Source: Blepharisma japonicum (taxonomy: Eukaryota > Ciliophora > Heterotrichea > Heterotrichida > Blepharismidae). Taken from it: a stretch of 64,000 bases of DNA. Position 1 is the first letter of the stretch. Each line of letters starts with the position of its first letter. The position numbers and the translations under genes were made by a program. This document shows, piece after piece, positions 45,800 through 55,154 of this stretch. Below the pieces are notes generated by a model. It was given only the letters and a program-made list of their open reading frames with translations, was not told where the DNA came from and made no database searches. The stretch spans positions 620,001 through 684,000 of the forward strand of contig CATKHK010000001.1 in the NCBI GenBank assembly GCA_949751835.1, in the 5' to 3' direction.

Positions 45800-46051
45800 A
45801 TGGGGTGTGTATCAAGTCAACAAAAAACTGCAAAATCAAGCATCAAGCTCAGTCGAAAATTTATTGAACTTAAATCTTTAGACTCAAAAAAATTATATTT
45901 CATTAAAACTCCTGAGCTGGAAAAAATTAAAGAAGAAGGAACTCAAATCGGTATCGATCTTGAAATAACATTCATGAACAAAGTCATAATTAATAAAGAA
46001 CGTCACAATTCAATGCATTCTCAAAAATTTCAAATAATTGGTGCTGTGTAA
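45800..46051 (+). CDS. Small N-acylated protein
   Basis: 83 residues starting MGCVSSQQKT, an N-myristoylation plus palmitoylation signal of the MGC type found in many membrane-tethered proteins. The rest is Lys/Glu-rich with no domain. Its acyl start is the main evidence that it is a real gene. Confidence 0.5.
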   Translation: MGCVSSQQKTAKSSIKLSRKFIELKSLDSKKLYFIKTPELEKIKEEGTQIGIDLEITFMNKVIINKERHNSMHSQKFQIIGAV

Positions 46052-46235
46052 CTATAAACTTATTAATATTTAATTAAGCTTATAACTTCTTAATTTTTTG
46101 AAATTTAATTATGCTATAAATAAAGATGGCAATAGAATTTATTTCAAATGTTTTTATAATAATTTTAATTTAAAAAATAATTGTTGTGATTCTTTGAATT
46201 ATGTTTAAGAAAACTACGATTTAAGTGAGTTAAAG

Positions 46236-47189
46236 CTACCAATCTAAGAATGGGTCATCTGCAGCTCTTACAATAGGTGATAAATTTGGAGAGTCTGGAT
46301 ACCGTGAAAAGTTTGAGGTGTCGTCAGGAGATCTTACTGTTGGTCTGTATGGCATGTCTACTGCTTTTGCTAATAATCTTATCCAGTCCAACCCTGAAAA
46401 CCATCTATGATTTTTGATATCATTAACGCCGTTTTTTAAGTTTCCATATCTTTTGGATAAATCAGCAACAAGAAAATGCTTCACTAAGCTTTTTGCATTT
46501 TTGTCAAAATTTCTTGGGAATTTAACTTTGCCTTTCAAAATTTTTTGGTAAATGGCCATCGGCTCTTCGTCAGTGAACGGGTCTATTCCAGCAAGCATTT
46601 CGTAAATAATAATTCCCAAGGTCCACCAATCCACTGGTTTGCCATGCCCTTTATTTAATAAAATTTCCGGAGCTAAATACTCAGGTGTCCCACACAGTGT
46701 ATAAGTTCTTCCTTCAACTACCTTTGCAAATCCAAAATCTGTGAGCTTTAAATACCCATCATGGCCAATTAGTAAGTTTTCTGGCTTTAAATCTCTATAA
46801 ATAATATTTTGTGCATGCATATACTCAAACATCGTTGTTATTTGAGCTGCATACAGCCTTGCGTGGTTATTATCCAATTTTCCAATAGTCCTCAAATAGC
46901 TAAAGAGTTCTCCTCCTGCGACAAACTCTAGCGCAAGGTATAAATATCTATCATCTTGAGTAAAGCCAATTAAATTCACCAGAAAAGGATGTCTTATAGT
47001 CCTCAGTATTGAAAACTCAGAAATTACGTGGTCTACTTGTTTCATCTTGAGAATATCAGATTTTTTGAGAATTTTCAAGGCAGCGTAATCGCCTGTGGTC
47101 TTAACTCTACATAAGCGAACTCTTCCAAAGGAGCCTGTACCTAGAGTTTGAAGAACTTCTATATTTGATAGCTCCAACCGTCTATCCAT
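46236..47189 (-). CDS. cAMP-dependent protein kinase catalytic subunit (AGC kinase)
   Basis: 317 residues. All kinase motifs are intact: LGTGSFGRVRL (~16), the AALKIL Lys, RDLKPENLL (~135), TDFGFAK, and the activation loop TYTLCGTPEYLAPE, where the Thr of TLCGTPE is the PDK1 site. The C-terminal tail ends PFLDW, an aromatic end equivalent to FxxF of PKA-C. In size and sequence it resembles PKA-C rather than PKG or AKT, lacking cyclic-nucleotide or PH domains. It would respond to cAMP through a regulatory subunit elsewhere. All Trp codons are TGG. Confidence 0.92.
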   Translation of the reverse strand: MDRRLELSNIEVLQTLGTGSFGRVRLCRVKTTGDYAALKILKKSDILKMKQVDHVISEFSILRTIRHPFLVNLIGFTQDDRYLYLALEFVAGGELFSYLRTIGKLDNNHARLYAAQITTMFEYMHAQNIIYRDLKPENLLIGHDGYLKLTDFGFAKVVEGRTYTLCGTPEYLAPEILLNKGHGKPVDWWTLGIIIYEMLAGIDPFTDEEPMAIYQKILKGKVKFPRNFDKNAKSLVKHFLVADLSKRYGNLKNGVNDIKNHRWFSGLDWIRLLAKAVDMPYRPTVRSPDDTSNFSRYPDSPNLSPIVRAADDPFLDW

Positions 47190-47323
47190 TTATTATAATG
47201 AGAATTTGAGAATATTATTAAAATTTTCAAAACATCAAGCTCCTTGGCAAAAATGAGGACAAAGGATTCCAATTGTAGGTAAAAATTTAGATTTTATGCA
47301 AATATCAGAAAAAAGAAGCTTTA

Positions 47324-47528
47324 TTAATTATTCAAAGAGATCGAAATTAGGTTCTTCGTTTGGAAAGGTGATGATGATGGCTCGAACGAAGGCTCAGGAA
47401 TCCCATCTAAAGTATTGCAAGTAGTTCCAAAAAGCCCTTTCTTTTGAAAATGACTAAAATGTTGGGCTTCTACTAAAGACTTGCCACATAAATTGCAGAG
47501 TGCTTTTTCCCTCTGCAAACTGGAGAAG
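47324..47528 (-). pseudogene. Duplicated 3' fragment of the neighbouring RBR ligase gene
   Basis: Positions 47402-47528 repeat 47951-48078 of the adjacent RBR gene, with about six substitutions and one single-base gap by eye. The gap (one C fewer in the run at about 47509) shifts the frame before the RING2 cysteines, and the homology stops at 47528 without the rest of the gene. The fragment still encodes the equivalent of CNLCGKSLVE and GTTCNTLDG. This is a truncated duplicate, not a second functional ligase. Confidence 0.8.
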
Positions 47529-47911
47529 GAATGCGAACCTTAATTTTTTATTCTCTATATGAATTTATCAATGGATAAAGAAAAAGCTATTTTTATTTTC
47601 TTAATTAATCATATTTTTATGAATTTTAGTGTATTAAGCGATTTAAATTACAGATAAGGAAGGCTAATCTATTTGTCAAGCCAAACAAAATGTAAAAACT
47701 ATTTGCTATTTATTTTATTATTTAGCATTCTTAAAATTGCAAATATTAATCTAGTTTAGCATAATCTCAATAGAAATACCATTGCTTCTCGTAGTGATAA
47801 AATTGTCATTCAAATGATTATCACCAATACTAATAAGGAAAATTTTAAATAGAGTATATTATATATAAAATTAATTTTCAGAGAAAAATTAATAAAACAA
47901 GGCTTAATTAA
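47529..47911. other. Intergenic between duplicated fragment and RBR gene
   Basis: 383 bp of AT-rich DNA downstream of the intact RBR gene. It separates the two copies of the tail. No gene or repeat beyond the duplication seen. Confidence 0.5.
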
Positions 47912-49153
47912 TTATTCGTTAAAATTTGGTCCGATTGGTGGCTCTGGCACCCCATCTAAAGTATTACAAGTAGTTCCAAAAGGCCCTTCCTTTTGATAAT
48001 GACTAAAATGTTGGTCTTCTACTAAAGACTTGCCACATAGATTGCAGAGTGCTTTTTCCCCTCTGCAAACTGGAGAAGTACAAGTAATAAAATTACAACC
48101 ATCTTCTCTTTCAACTGCGCTCCCACAATTTGGGCATCTTTTTCAATTTCTGCTTAAAAGCATATCATTTAAATTTTCTTCAGGGTTTACCTTCTCATAT
48201 TCCTCACAAGTTAGTCCTGGATGGCTACCTCTTTTACAAGGAACACACATGCCAGCTTTGCATTCAGAGCAGGCTGTTACTAAATCTTCTGGGAAAATAT
48301 ACCCAAAACCTTTGCAGTCAGGAACAGGACAATGAATAGCTTTTCCTTCTGCTACAAGCTTTTGTGCTTTTAAGCTGACTCTTAAATCTTTGATTTTTTG
48401 CTGCTGGCCAGCTGTGATGTGTTTATTTACTATTGTGTCAGGGATCATTGCTTTACATTCTGGGCAGGCAATTTCCTCTGCATAAACTTTGCCTGTTTCA
48501 AGATAATTGACGAGTACAAGATTTATACATGCAAGACAGAAAATGTCAGAACAGTCTAGCTTGATGTAATCTGACTGTTTTGACATACAAATAGGGCATT
48601 TTACAACTGGCTGCTCAATTTCTGCATTGTAATATGCCAATTCACTGCAAATTTCCTGTATTTCTCTTTTCTTTTGATTCAGTTTTGCTAACTCAGGATC
48701 ATAAGCAACGTCTTCAAGTACGTCTAAGTCTGCAAAAAAGTAAGCGAGACCCTCTTCTGCATCTTCAACAGCTGGTTTCTGTATTTGAACAGGAACTGGA
48801 GCAGGAGCAGGAGCTTTAATTTCAATAACATCGTCAAACAGATCGATTCCGAAAAGACCATCCATTTCAATTTTTAATTCTTCCATGTGTGCTTCTTCAG
48901 GGCTATTAGTGATCTTTTGATCTTCTGAGAATAAATCATTCGCTCTGATGTCGAAATCTTTGAATGGGAGCTCATCTTCTATCAGCTCTTTAAATCCTAG
49001 ATTGCGGGGAGCATCGATAAGAATCATATCTAAGCTTGTTCCTCTTGAAAGTGAAGGTGGAGGAGCAATGATTTCGTCTTCTAATATGTGAGAATTTAAT
49101 ATCTTCTTAAGTGGAGAATGTAGGGATCTTAGTAAACGGACTAAATATTCCAT
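47912..49153 (-). CDS. RBR-type (RING-IBR-RING) E3 ubiquitin ligase
   Basis: 413 residues with one TGA (Trp) just before RING2. RING1 starts CPICMSKQSDYIKLDC (~186), continues FCLACI and CPECKAMIP. The IBR region includes CPVPDCKGFGYIF, TACSECKAGMCVPC and HPGLTCEEY. RING2 reads CPNCGSAVEREDGCNFITC then CRGEKALCNLCGKSL; the Cys of DGCNFITC is in the position of the thioester-forming catalytic cysteine of the RBR family, so it is likely active. The N-terminal ~180 residues are acidic with a Pro/Ala repeat (APAPAPVPVQIQ). A fragment of its 3' end is duplicated at 47324-47528. Confidence 0.9.
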
Positions 49154-49449
49154 ATTTACTTTATAAGAACAGGTCAGATCTTTAAGTATATTTGTTTGAA
49201 TAATAAATCATTTTTTACATCAATGAATGTAAAAATTTTCCAAATAAACATAATTTTATTTTAATTATCGTTCATTTAATTACAATTTTAGCATTCTTCA
49301 TTTACAAAAAAATTTAAATCCATGAAAATATTAATTTATTAAATATTTAATTCATTTCCTATTCAAGCTATTTCCAAAACAATCTTTCGTTGAATTTGCC
49401 TCGCTAAATAATATTCAATTTGAAATTGCTTCAATTATTCATTTCTTAA

Positions 49450-50829
49450 ATGTCGGAGAGAAAATTTCGTAGCCTGACTCCTCGTGTCCAAAAAGTTACC
49501 GATACAAGCTACATCAGTGAGCCTCTTCAACAAATTGATGAAGAAAGCAATGAGGTGAGCAACCAGCTACGTCTTATACGTAGCAGATATGACAAACTTA
49601 AAGATCTCAATCGAATCAAACGACTAAAAGTAGAAAAACTAAAAAAAGAAATCGCTCAAGCCAAAAAAATTGGGAACTCTATGCAAGGCGACAAGTACAA
49701 TTTAGAAGCCAAAATCATAAAACTAGAAAACTCAATTGAAATGGCCAAGGCTAAACGAATTGAAGAAGAAGTTTATGCCAGAAGTTATATGCATATTCTC
49801 AATAGAATGAGAGAAGAAAAACTTATTTTGGATAAACAAGCACGTGTCAGGCAAGACGAACTCAGCACCAAGAAACAAGTTTTAACTTTAGAAGAACAAA
49901 AAACTCGGCAGGCTTATGAAAGTCAATTAAAATCGCGAATTGAGCTAAAAGAACTGAAACATCAAATGGATACTGAGAAAAGGCAGCAGGAGGAGTCTTT
50001 AAAAGTCATTGAAAAAAAAGCTATGGAAAGAGAAAAAGCTTTATCAAGGCTTGAAGAAAGAACAAGGAGGAGGGAAGAGTTAGCAGAAACCGCAAGGAAT
50101 GAAGCTTCAAGCCAAGAAACTTTTGATTTGAGACAAAGTTTGGAGCTTCATAGATTCTGGTATCTGATGATAAATAAGAGGATAAGTTATGAGCTGGAAA
50201 GAGGAAGTGATATAGAAAAAGCTTTCCAAAAAATTAGGGTTGCCACTGGGCTTCATGATATTGAAGAAATTGTTAGAAGATTTTTAACAAGAGAGCAAAG
50301 CTACACAGAATTCATTGACGTAGTAAAAGAAACTGAAAAAAAGCTAGAAGAAGTGAGGGATAAGACAGATGCTGCCAGATCTCAGCTGCAAGATATACAG
50401 TTTGATAGAGAAGGTGATGGAAAACTACAAAAAAAGATCAGAGAAATTGAAGAAGCTTACAATGAAGAATATAAAACTTATTTAATTGCCTGCGAAAAAT
50501 GTAAAAAATATCAGCTGGTTACAGATAAAGTTAAAGACTGGGTAGTTAAACACTTGAAGATTTTGAATAATGAAGAGGAAATAGGAGAGCTAACTGAACT
50601 CTTCCAGAAGCTTAATGATTCTGTAATTTTATTACTTGATAAAGTGGCAGATAAGCATGATAAGCTGATTGAAAATGTGGAGACTTATCGCAAGAAGAAA
50701 ACGCAAGACATCATGCGAGAGCTAAATTCATCACCTTTGTCATTAAAAAATAAGAGATTCACTCCTATACTTCAAGAATCAAACTCAGAAGAAGATATTA
50801 AACTATTAGGAACTGGAATACCCTCCTAA
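49450..50829 (+). CDS. Outer dynein arm docking-complex-like coiled-coil protein
   Basis: 459 residues in a single unbroken frame. Long coiled coils span most of it. A conserved block, SDIEKAFQKIRVATGLHD, then IEEIVRRFLTREQSY (~255-290), matches the pattern of ODA-docking proteins (CCDC63/CCDC114/CCDC151 in humans, DC1/ODA3 in Chlamydomonas), where the form AFQ-(K/R)-I-x3-TG-x-x-D and a following helix are shared. These proteins anchor outer dynein arms on doublet microtubules. Which member it is cannot be settled by eye. Confidence 0.65.
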   Translation: MSERKFRSLTPRVQKVTDTSYISEPLQQIDEESNEVSNQLRLIRSRYDKLKDLNRIKRLKVEKLKKEIAQAKKIGNSMQGDKYNLEAKIIKLENSIEMAKAKRIEEEVYARSYMHILNRMREEKLILDKQARVRQDELSTKKQVLTLEEQKTRQAYESQLKSRIELKELKHQMDTEKRQQEESLKVIEKKAMEREKALSRLEERTRRREELAETARNEASSQETFDLRQSLELHRFWYLMINKRISYELERGSDIEKAFQKIRVATGLHDIEEIVRRFLTREQSYTEFIDVVKETEKKLEEVRDKTDAARSQLQDIQFDREGDGKLQKKIREIEEAYNEEYKTYLIACEKCKKYQLVTDKVKDWVVKHLKILNNEEEIGELTELFQKLNDSVILLLDKVADKHDKLIENVETYRKKKTQDIMRELNSSPLSLKNKRFTPILQESNSEEDIKLLGTGIPS

Positions 50830-50848
50830 GATTAAATTGCTTTATTAT

Positions 50849-51241
50849 CTAAAACACAATGTTATTTTCGTCTATATCATCTGCTTGTTCTGGGTAACAC
50901 TCAGGAGGCCCTTTTCGCCATCGCAGTTCTAGATCTTTGATTTTGCATGAGAATTCAGGCTTGTTAAGCTTTCTGTTAATAACGTTATGGACTTTGCAGA
51001 GCCAAAGTTGGAGATTTTCTCTTGATTCAGTTTCAGGAGGGTTTGAAGACAGTAATTCTTGAAAATCTTTTGCACAAGAATAGCTGGGGTAAATGTAAGG
51101 AAAAGTCTCGAAAAAATCTTTGTAGGCTTGCTTTGTTTTTTCTGTTGGAACTAGAGGGAAATGAGCAGCAATGCTATGAAGTAATACCCAAGTTTTGTGC
51201 CCTAGAGATTCTTTGCTTTCAGGACACTTCTTGTCATCCAT
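50849..51241 (-). CDS. ERV1: Erv1/ALR-like protein lacking the first redox cysteine
   Basis: 130 residues with the Erv/ALR fold signatures: LGHKTWVLLHSIAAHFP (FAD-contacting, family LGRxxWxxLHxxAAxxP), the HNVINRKLNKPEFSC motif (HN-x-VN-x-KL-x-KP-x-x-x-C), and LELRWRKGP. The catalytic Cys-x-x-Cys that should follow YP is instead PSYSC: the codon is AGC (Ser) where TGC is expected, so only the second Cys remains. Either an altered or inactive paralogue, or a sequence error. Convergent with the docking-complex gene, 19 bp between stops. Confidence 0.8.
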   Translation of the reverse strand: MDDKKCPESKESLGHKTWVLLHSIAAHFPLVPTEKTKQAYKDFFETFPYIYPSYSCAKDFQELLSSNPPETESRENLQLWLCKVHNVINRKLNKPEFSCKIKDLELRWRKGPPECYPEQADDIDENNIVF

Positions 51242-51531
51242 ATTAATTTTAAAAAGTATGCAAATTTAGCTGTCAGTATCTTTCATGTGATCGATGGTGA
51301 ATGCTAATTAATTTTCAGAAATTTTCGAGTATCATATATGTTTTCTATTTAATTTAACGATACTTATATCTATTATTTCTCCCCATAAGTATTTCCTCAT
51401 TCCTAAAATATTTTAATTTTATTTCTTCTCAATAAAATCAGTGTGAATTTTAATTGTTTTCAGAATTTTAATTATTCTCTTAATATTTCAACTGAAAATT
51501 TCAGGTGTTGACACATCACTCTATAATAAAA

Positions 51532-52191
51532 ATGGATATCGATTATGAGTCTGAAGGTCAAGAAACTTGTTGTTCTAGTTATATGTACCAAGCAAAAGAA
51601 GAAAATTTTTTTAGTTTCCAAAGTAAAGCATTCAAAAATATAAACCCAGAAACTGAAATGGGAATTGGATATCGGCAATACACCTTTCTCTTAAAAATCT
51701 CCAAAAGGGGATTGCATGCCACTTCATATAAGCTTCATGATTTTTTTAAAGCAATGCGTGAAATATGTGACCTACTGAAGCTTTCGGATATAGAAATTGT
51801 GCTCTGAGCTATATATTTAGAGCGCTTTGGCTGGCAGGAATTTTTGCAAAATTCAGAGGATTCGCTGCTGTTTTCAGCATATGCAGCGAAGTGTATGCTT
51901 AATGAAAACACTATAGAGTTTTTAGAAAAGCTCCAACAACGTTCAGAATCCTTTTCCCTGGAGTATAAAGAATGAATAGGTGCCCATCAGAACAATGTAA
52001 ACATAGATTTTCTAGAAATGAATTCGGTTTTCAATGAACTGAATTATTCAGAAATCGAAATCCAAGAAGAGGAAAAAGTTGATTATAACGAAGTAGTAGA
52101 TGATCTGATCGATAATACACTAGAATCACAGAGAAAGAGATTAGGATCAGAAGACAGCTACACTGACAAGAAGAGAAAATCTAAGTTGTAG
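51532..52191 (+). CDS. Unknown protein, possible cyclin-fold
   Basis: 219 residues from the ATG at 51532 to TAG, with TGA = Trp at 51805. Residues ~70-130 (MREICDLLKLSDIEIVLWAI, then YLERFGWQEFLQNSEDSLL, then AYAAKCM) vaguely resemble a cyclin box (LYLxRF, then a hydrophobic helix ending in A..K). The C terminus is acidic and ends in a basic KKRKSK cluster that could be nuclear. I cannot confirm a cyclin assignment. Confidence 0.55.
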
Positions 52192-52412
52192 GAAATGTAG
52201 AATAACTATAAATAAGTCAATTATAAAATTATTCGCCATATACAAATTATTCATTTTAATAGAAGTTTTGCTGTTTTTGATTAATGTATATTGTAACGCA
52301 TTATGCTTAAATTTTAATCAAATATTTTAATTAAATTTGGATAAATAATTCTATATATATAAATCAAAAATTTAAGTGTTTTAATCGAATTTCAAAATTA
52401 TTTAAATTTAAT

Positions 52413-52730
52413 ATGTGCTGCCCTAGAAAATCTGGAGAGTTTGTGCCTGAAAGAGTCCCAGAACTAGAAGAGCCAAATAATTTCTTAGATCTTCTTGAAA
52501 GCTTAAAAGTAGAGTTTAAAGGAACAAAAGAGCTTGAAATTTTAAGAGATCAGCTATTATCAAGGGAAGAGTGGAAAAATCCAAATGCCAGAAATTATTT
52601 AGCACTTAGAAATGAGGCACAAAATTTGACAGCAATTATGATAAGGCAAATTAAGGTTATGGCCAGAGGATTAAGAACTTTGGTGCTTATTAATGAAAAA
52701 CTTGAAGATGGAGTGAGGAACTCTGAGTAA
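52413..52730 (+). CDS. Small MCC-starting protein
   Basis: 105 residues starting MCCPRKSGEF. Adjacent cysteines at residues 2-3 allow palmitoylation. The rest is helical and charged (LDLLESLKVEFKGTKELEIL). No domain. Sits beside the MGCGGST gene. Confidence 0.45.
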   Translation: MCCPRKSGEFVPERVPELEEPNNFLDLLESLKVEFKGTKELEILRDQLLSREEWKNPNARNYLALRNEAQNLTAIMIRQIKVMARGLRTLVLINEKLEDGVRNSE

Positions 52731-52951
52731 AGTAATAAATATTAAATAAAAGTTAGGTTTACTAATAACTTAAGTTAAATTTTTGCAAATTAGACTAGAT
52801 ATGTCATCAATTCTAATAAACAATTACAGTAAAAATATATTTACTACAAGTAAAATCACATTAATTGATATAAATAATCTTACTAAAATATATTTAAATA
52901 TAAAGGACTTGCTCAGATAAATTTAAATTTTCTTTCATCTTACTTATAAAA

Positions 52952-53734
52952 ATGGGTTGTGGAGGTAGCACTAATCAGCCTTTTCCAACTATCAACACTC
53001 ATATGGAAACTCTCGAAATTCCTACCTACGACGAATTTTACCAGCGTGCAGCCAAAAATTTAATGAGACTTGACAGAGCTTCTCAACAGTTAAATGGCCT
53101 ACTCGACCAATTTCAAGCTTGTACCGGACTTCATGGCCCTCCAGAAAGATCAATAGGGCATGGCTTAATAGCATGGCTTACAGGGGTTGCTGCATCTTGT
53201 GATGGTGATTTCAAAAAAGTCAGCATAAGGTTTATAGATAACCTTCCTGGCATATTAATAGACTCAAAAAGTCTTCCAGGGATGCTTGATACTGCTTATG
53301 ATAAATGAATGGGACTATGCATGATGATTGATAAAGCCATAGAAGAACTTGAAGAAATTCATAAAGAAATGCTCGAAAATATAGATTGGGCTAATGTAAT
53401 ACCAGATAAGCTTTTAAAGCAAGCTCTTGATGATAATACACCTATAATGGAATTCAAAAGAATTGAAGGGTTGGCATTGGCCAATGCAAATAATCTTGAA
53501 GAAGGAGGAATTTTACTAGACAAATTACTAAAATCTGTTAAATCGTCGGTTCTGGAATCGACTGATGTAATTGTGGAATTTTCAAAGGCAGCAAATTTAG
53601 CTAAAATCAAAAATTTAGGACAAACTGCAAAAAGTCAAAATAAAAGTGACCCTAGAGAAATCATGGAAACTTTTACAACTGAAATTGAAAGTTTGTTATC
53701 AGAAGCAATAATACCTCCTCAAAGCTCTAAGTAA
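52952..53734 (+). CDS. N-acylated protein (MGCGGST start)
   Basis: 260 residues with TGA read as Trp at 53306. It begins MGCGGSTNQP, an N-myristoylation and palmitoylation signal. The body is helical (YDEFYQRAAKNLMRLDRASQ, LDTAYDKWMGLCMMIDKAI). No domain recognised. It probably sits on the inner face of a membrane. Confidence 0.6.
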
Positions 53735-54032
53735 TTTAATTTCTATAATAGACTAAATTTTTAATAAAAATGCAACAAGAAACAAATTAGCTTATAACTT
53801 TTAATTTTAATTAATTCTAAAAATATTAATTTTTTCCCCATAATTGGGAAGCTTTAAAAGTATATTTTAGAATAGATATATATACCTATTAAGATTTCTC
53901 GATTTTTATGAAAATCATCCTAATTTCAACATAAATTTTGAGATAATGCTTTCATCTTTATCAACTTAGCTTAATTTCTTATTAATGCAAATATACCATT
54001 AAAGAAGCTATTATCAGAAATGCTATTAAATA

Positions 54033-55100
54033 ATGGTTACTGTTTATTATTACACTTCTTGGTACCCAGTTTTTATTTATACTGCAGTAAATAATAACTG
54101 GACCACTTTACCCATGAGCAAAATAGACAACAAATACCACTGAATGCAAATAACTATCCCTAAGCTCGAAGAATTTGTATTTACTGACGGTATGAATTAT
54201 TGGGATAATCCTATTGATTCTCAAAATTACAAAATTTCTGGAGCAGGTGTCTATGCAGTGTTCCATGGACGAGTAATTCAAATAAATACTAAGCCGAGCC
54301 ACTTATTATTAATTACTGATCTTGATAACACTCTTGTAGGTTGGAACCGTGATGCTAAAAACTCACTTAAAAAATTCAACAACTTTTGAATTTCAAATCA
54401 TTATTTCAATGGATCCAGACTTGTTTATAACACAGGTCGAAGCTTTGACGGCTATATTGATTTATTTCAGCGTGGCTTCGAGTTACTTGATCCTGATTTG
54501 CTTATCATCTCAGTTGGAAGCAATGCATATACTATCAACCCAAATAATGGTGAGTATGTCAATAGAGAGGATTATAACAGCTTCATTCAAAAAGAAAACT
54601 GAGACGCATTTATCATAAATCGGCTTCTTCTGTATGAATTCAAATGATTAAAGCTCCCTGGGTTTATTCATATTTTTCCTGGGAAAATTATCTTGAAATC
54701 TTCTGTTGAAGACATGTCAACAAATTTTTCAAGATTTAAAGAGTTTTTAAGAAATAAAGGAAATCATGAAAGATGTGAAAAAATAATAAATGCAAGAGCT
54801 ATCTTGTCGAGGGATGGAGAAGATTATATGATTGATATCGTACCATTGGAAGGAGGGAAAAAATTAGGTGTACTGTTTGCTCAGGAAATCTTTGGGTTTA
54901 GAGATGAAGAAACTCTAGTAGCTGGAGATTCAGAAAATGACATTCAAATGTTTAGAGGAAATCATTGAGGAGTTTGTGTAGCCAACTCTCAAGGCGAGTT
55001 GGTGACATGGCTTCAAAAAAGAAATAGATCTAACAAATATAAATCGGAATACCAATACGCAGATGCTATCATTGAAGCTGCACTTAAAATTAATTGCTAA
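54033..55100 (+). CDS. CBM25-like domain fused to sucrose-phosphate phosphatase-like HAD
   Basis: 355 residues with TGA = Trp at several positions. Residues 2-80 resemble the starch-binding CBM25: VTVYYYTSWYPVFIYTAV, NNNWTTLP, FVFTDGMNYWDNP, NYKISGAGVYAVFHGRV. Then a HAD-IIB phosphatase domain of the sucrose-6-phosphate phosphatase family with all four motifs: ITDLDNTLVG (~90), VYNTGRSFDGYI, a Lys in PLEGGKKLGVLF and VAGDSENDIQMF. Predicted to remove phosphate from a sugar phosphate, held near glycogen- or amylopectin-like polymers. Whether the substrate is sucrose-6-phosphate or another sugar phosphate is unknown. Confidence 0.75.
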
Positions 55101-55154
55101 TAATCAAGCTACCCTTGATTAATATACTTATTAATTCTTTAACTCAGCCTTAAT

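Noticed and set aside
47324-47518. A separate 64-codon RING-type gene beside the RBR ligase
   Set aside because: It is a frameshifted, truncated copy of the RBR 3' end, so recorded as a duplicated fragment.
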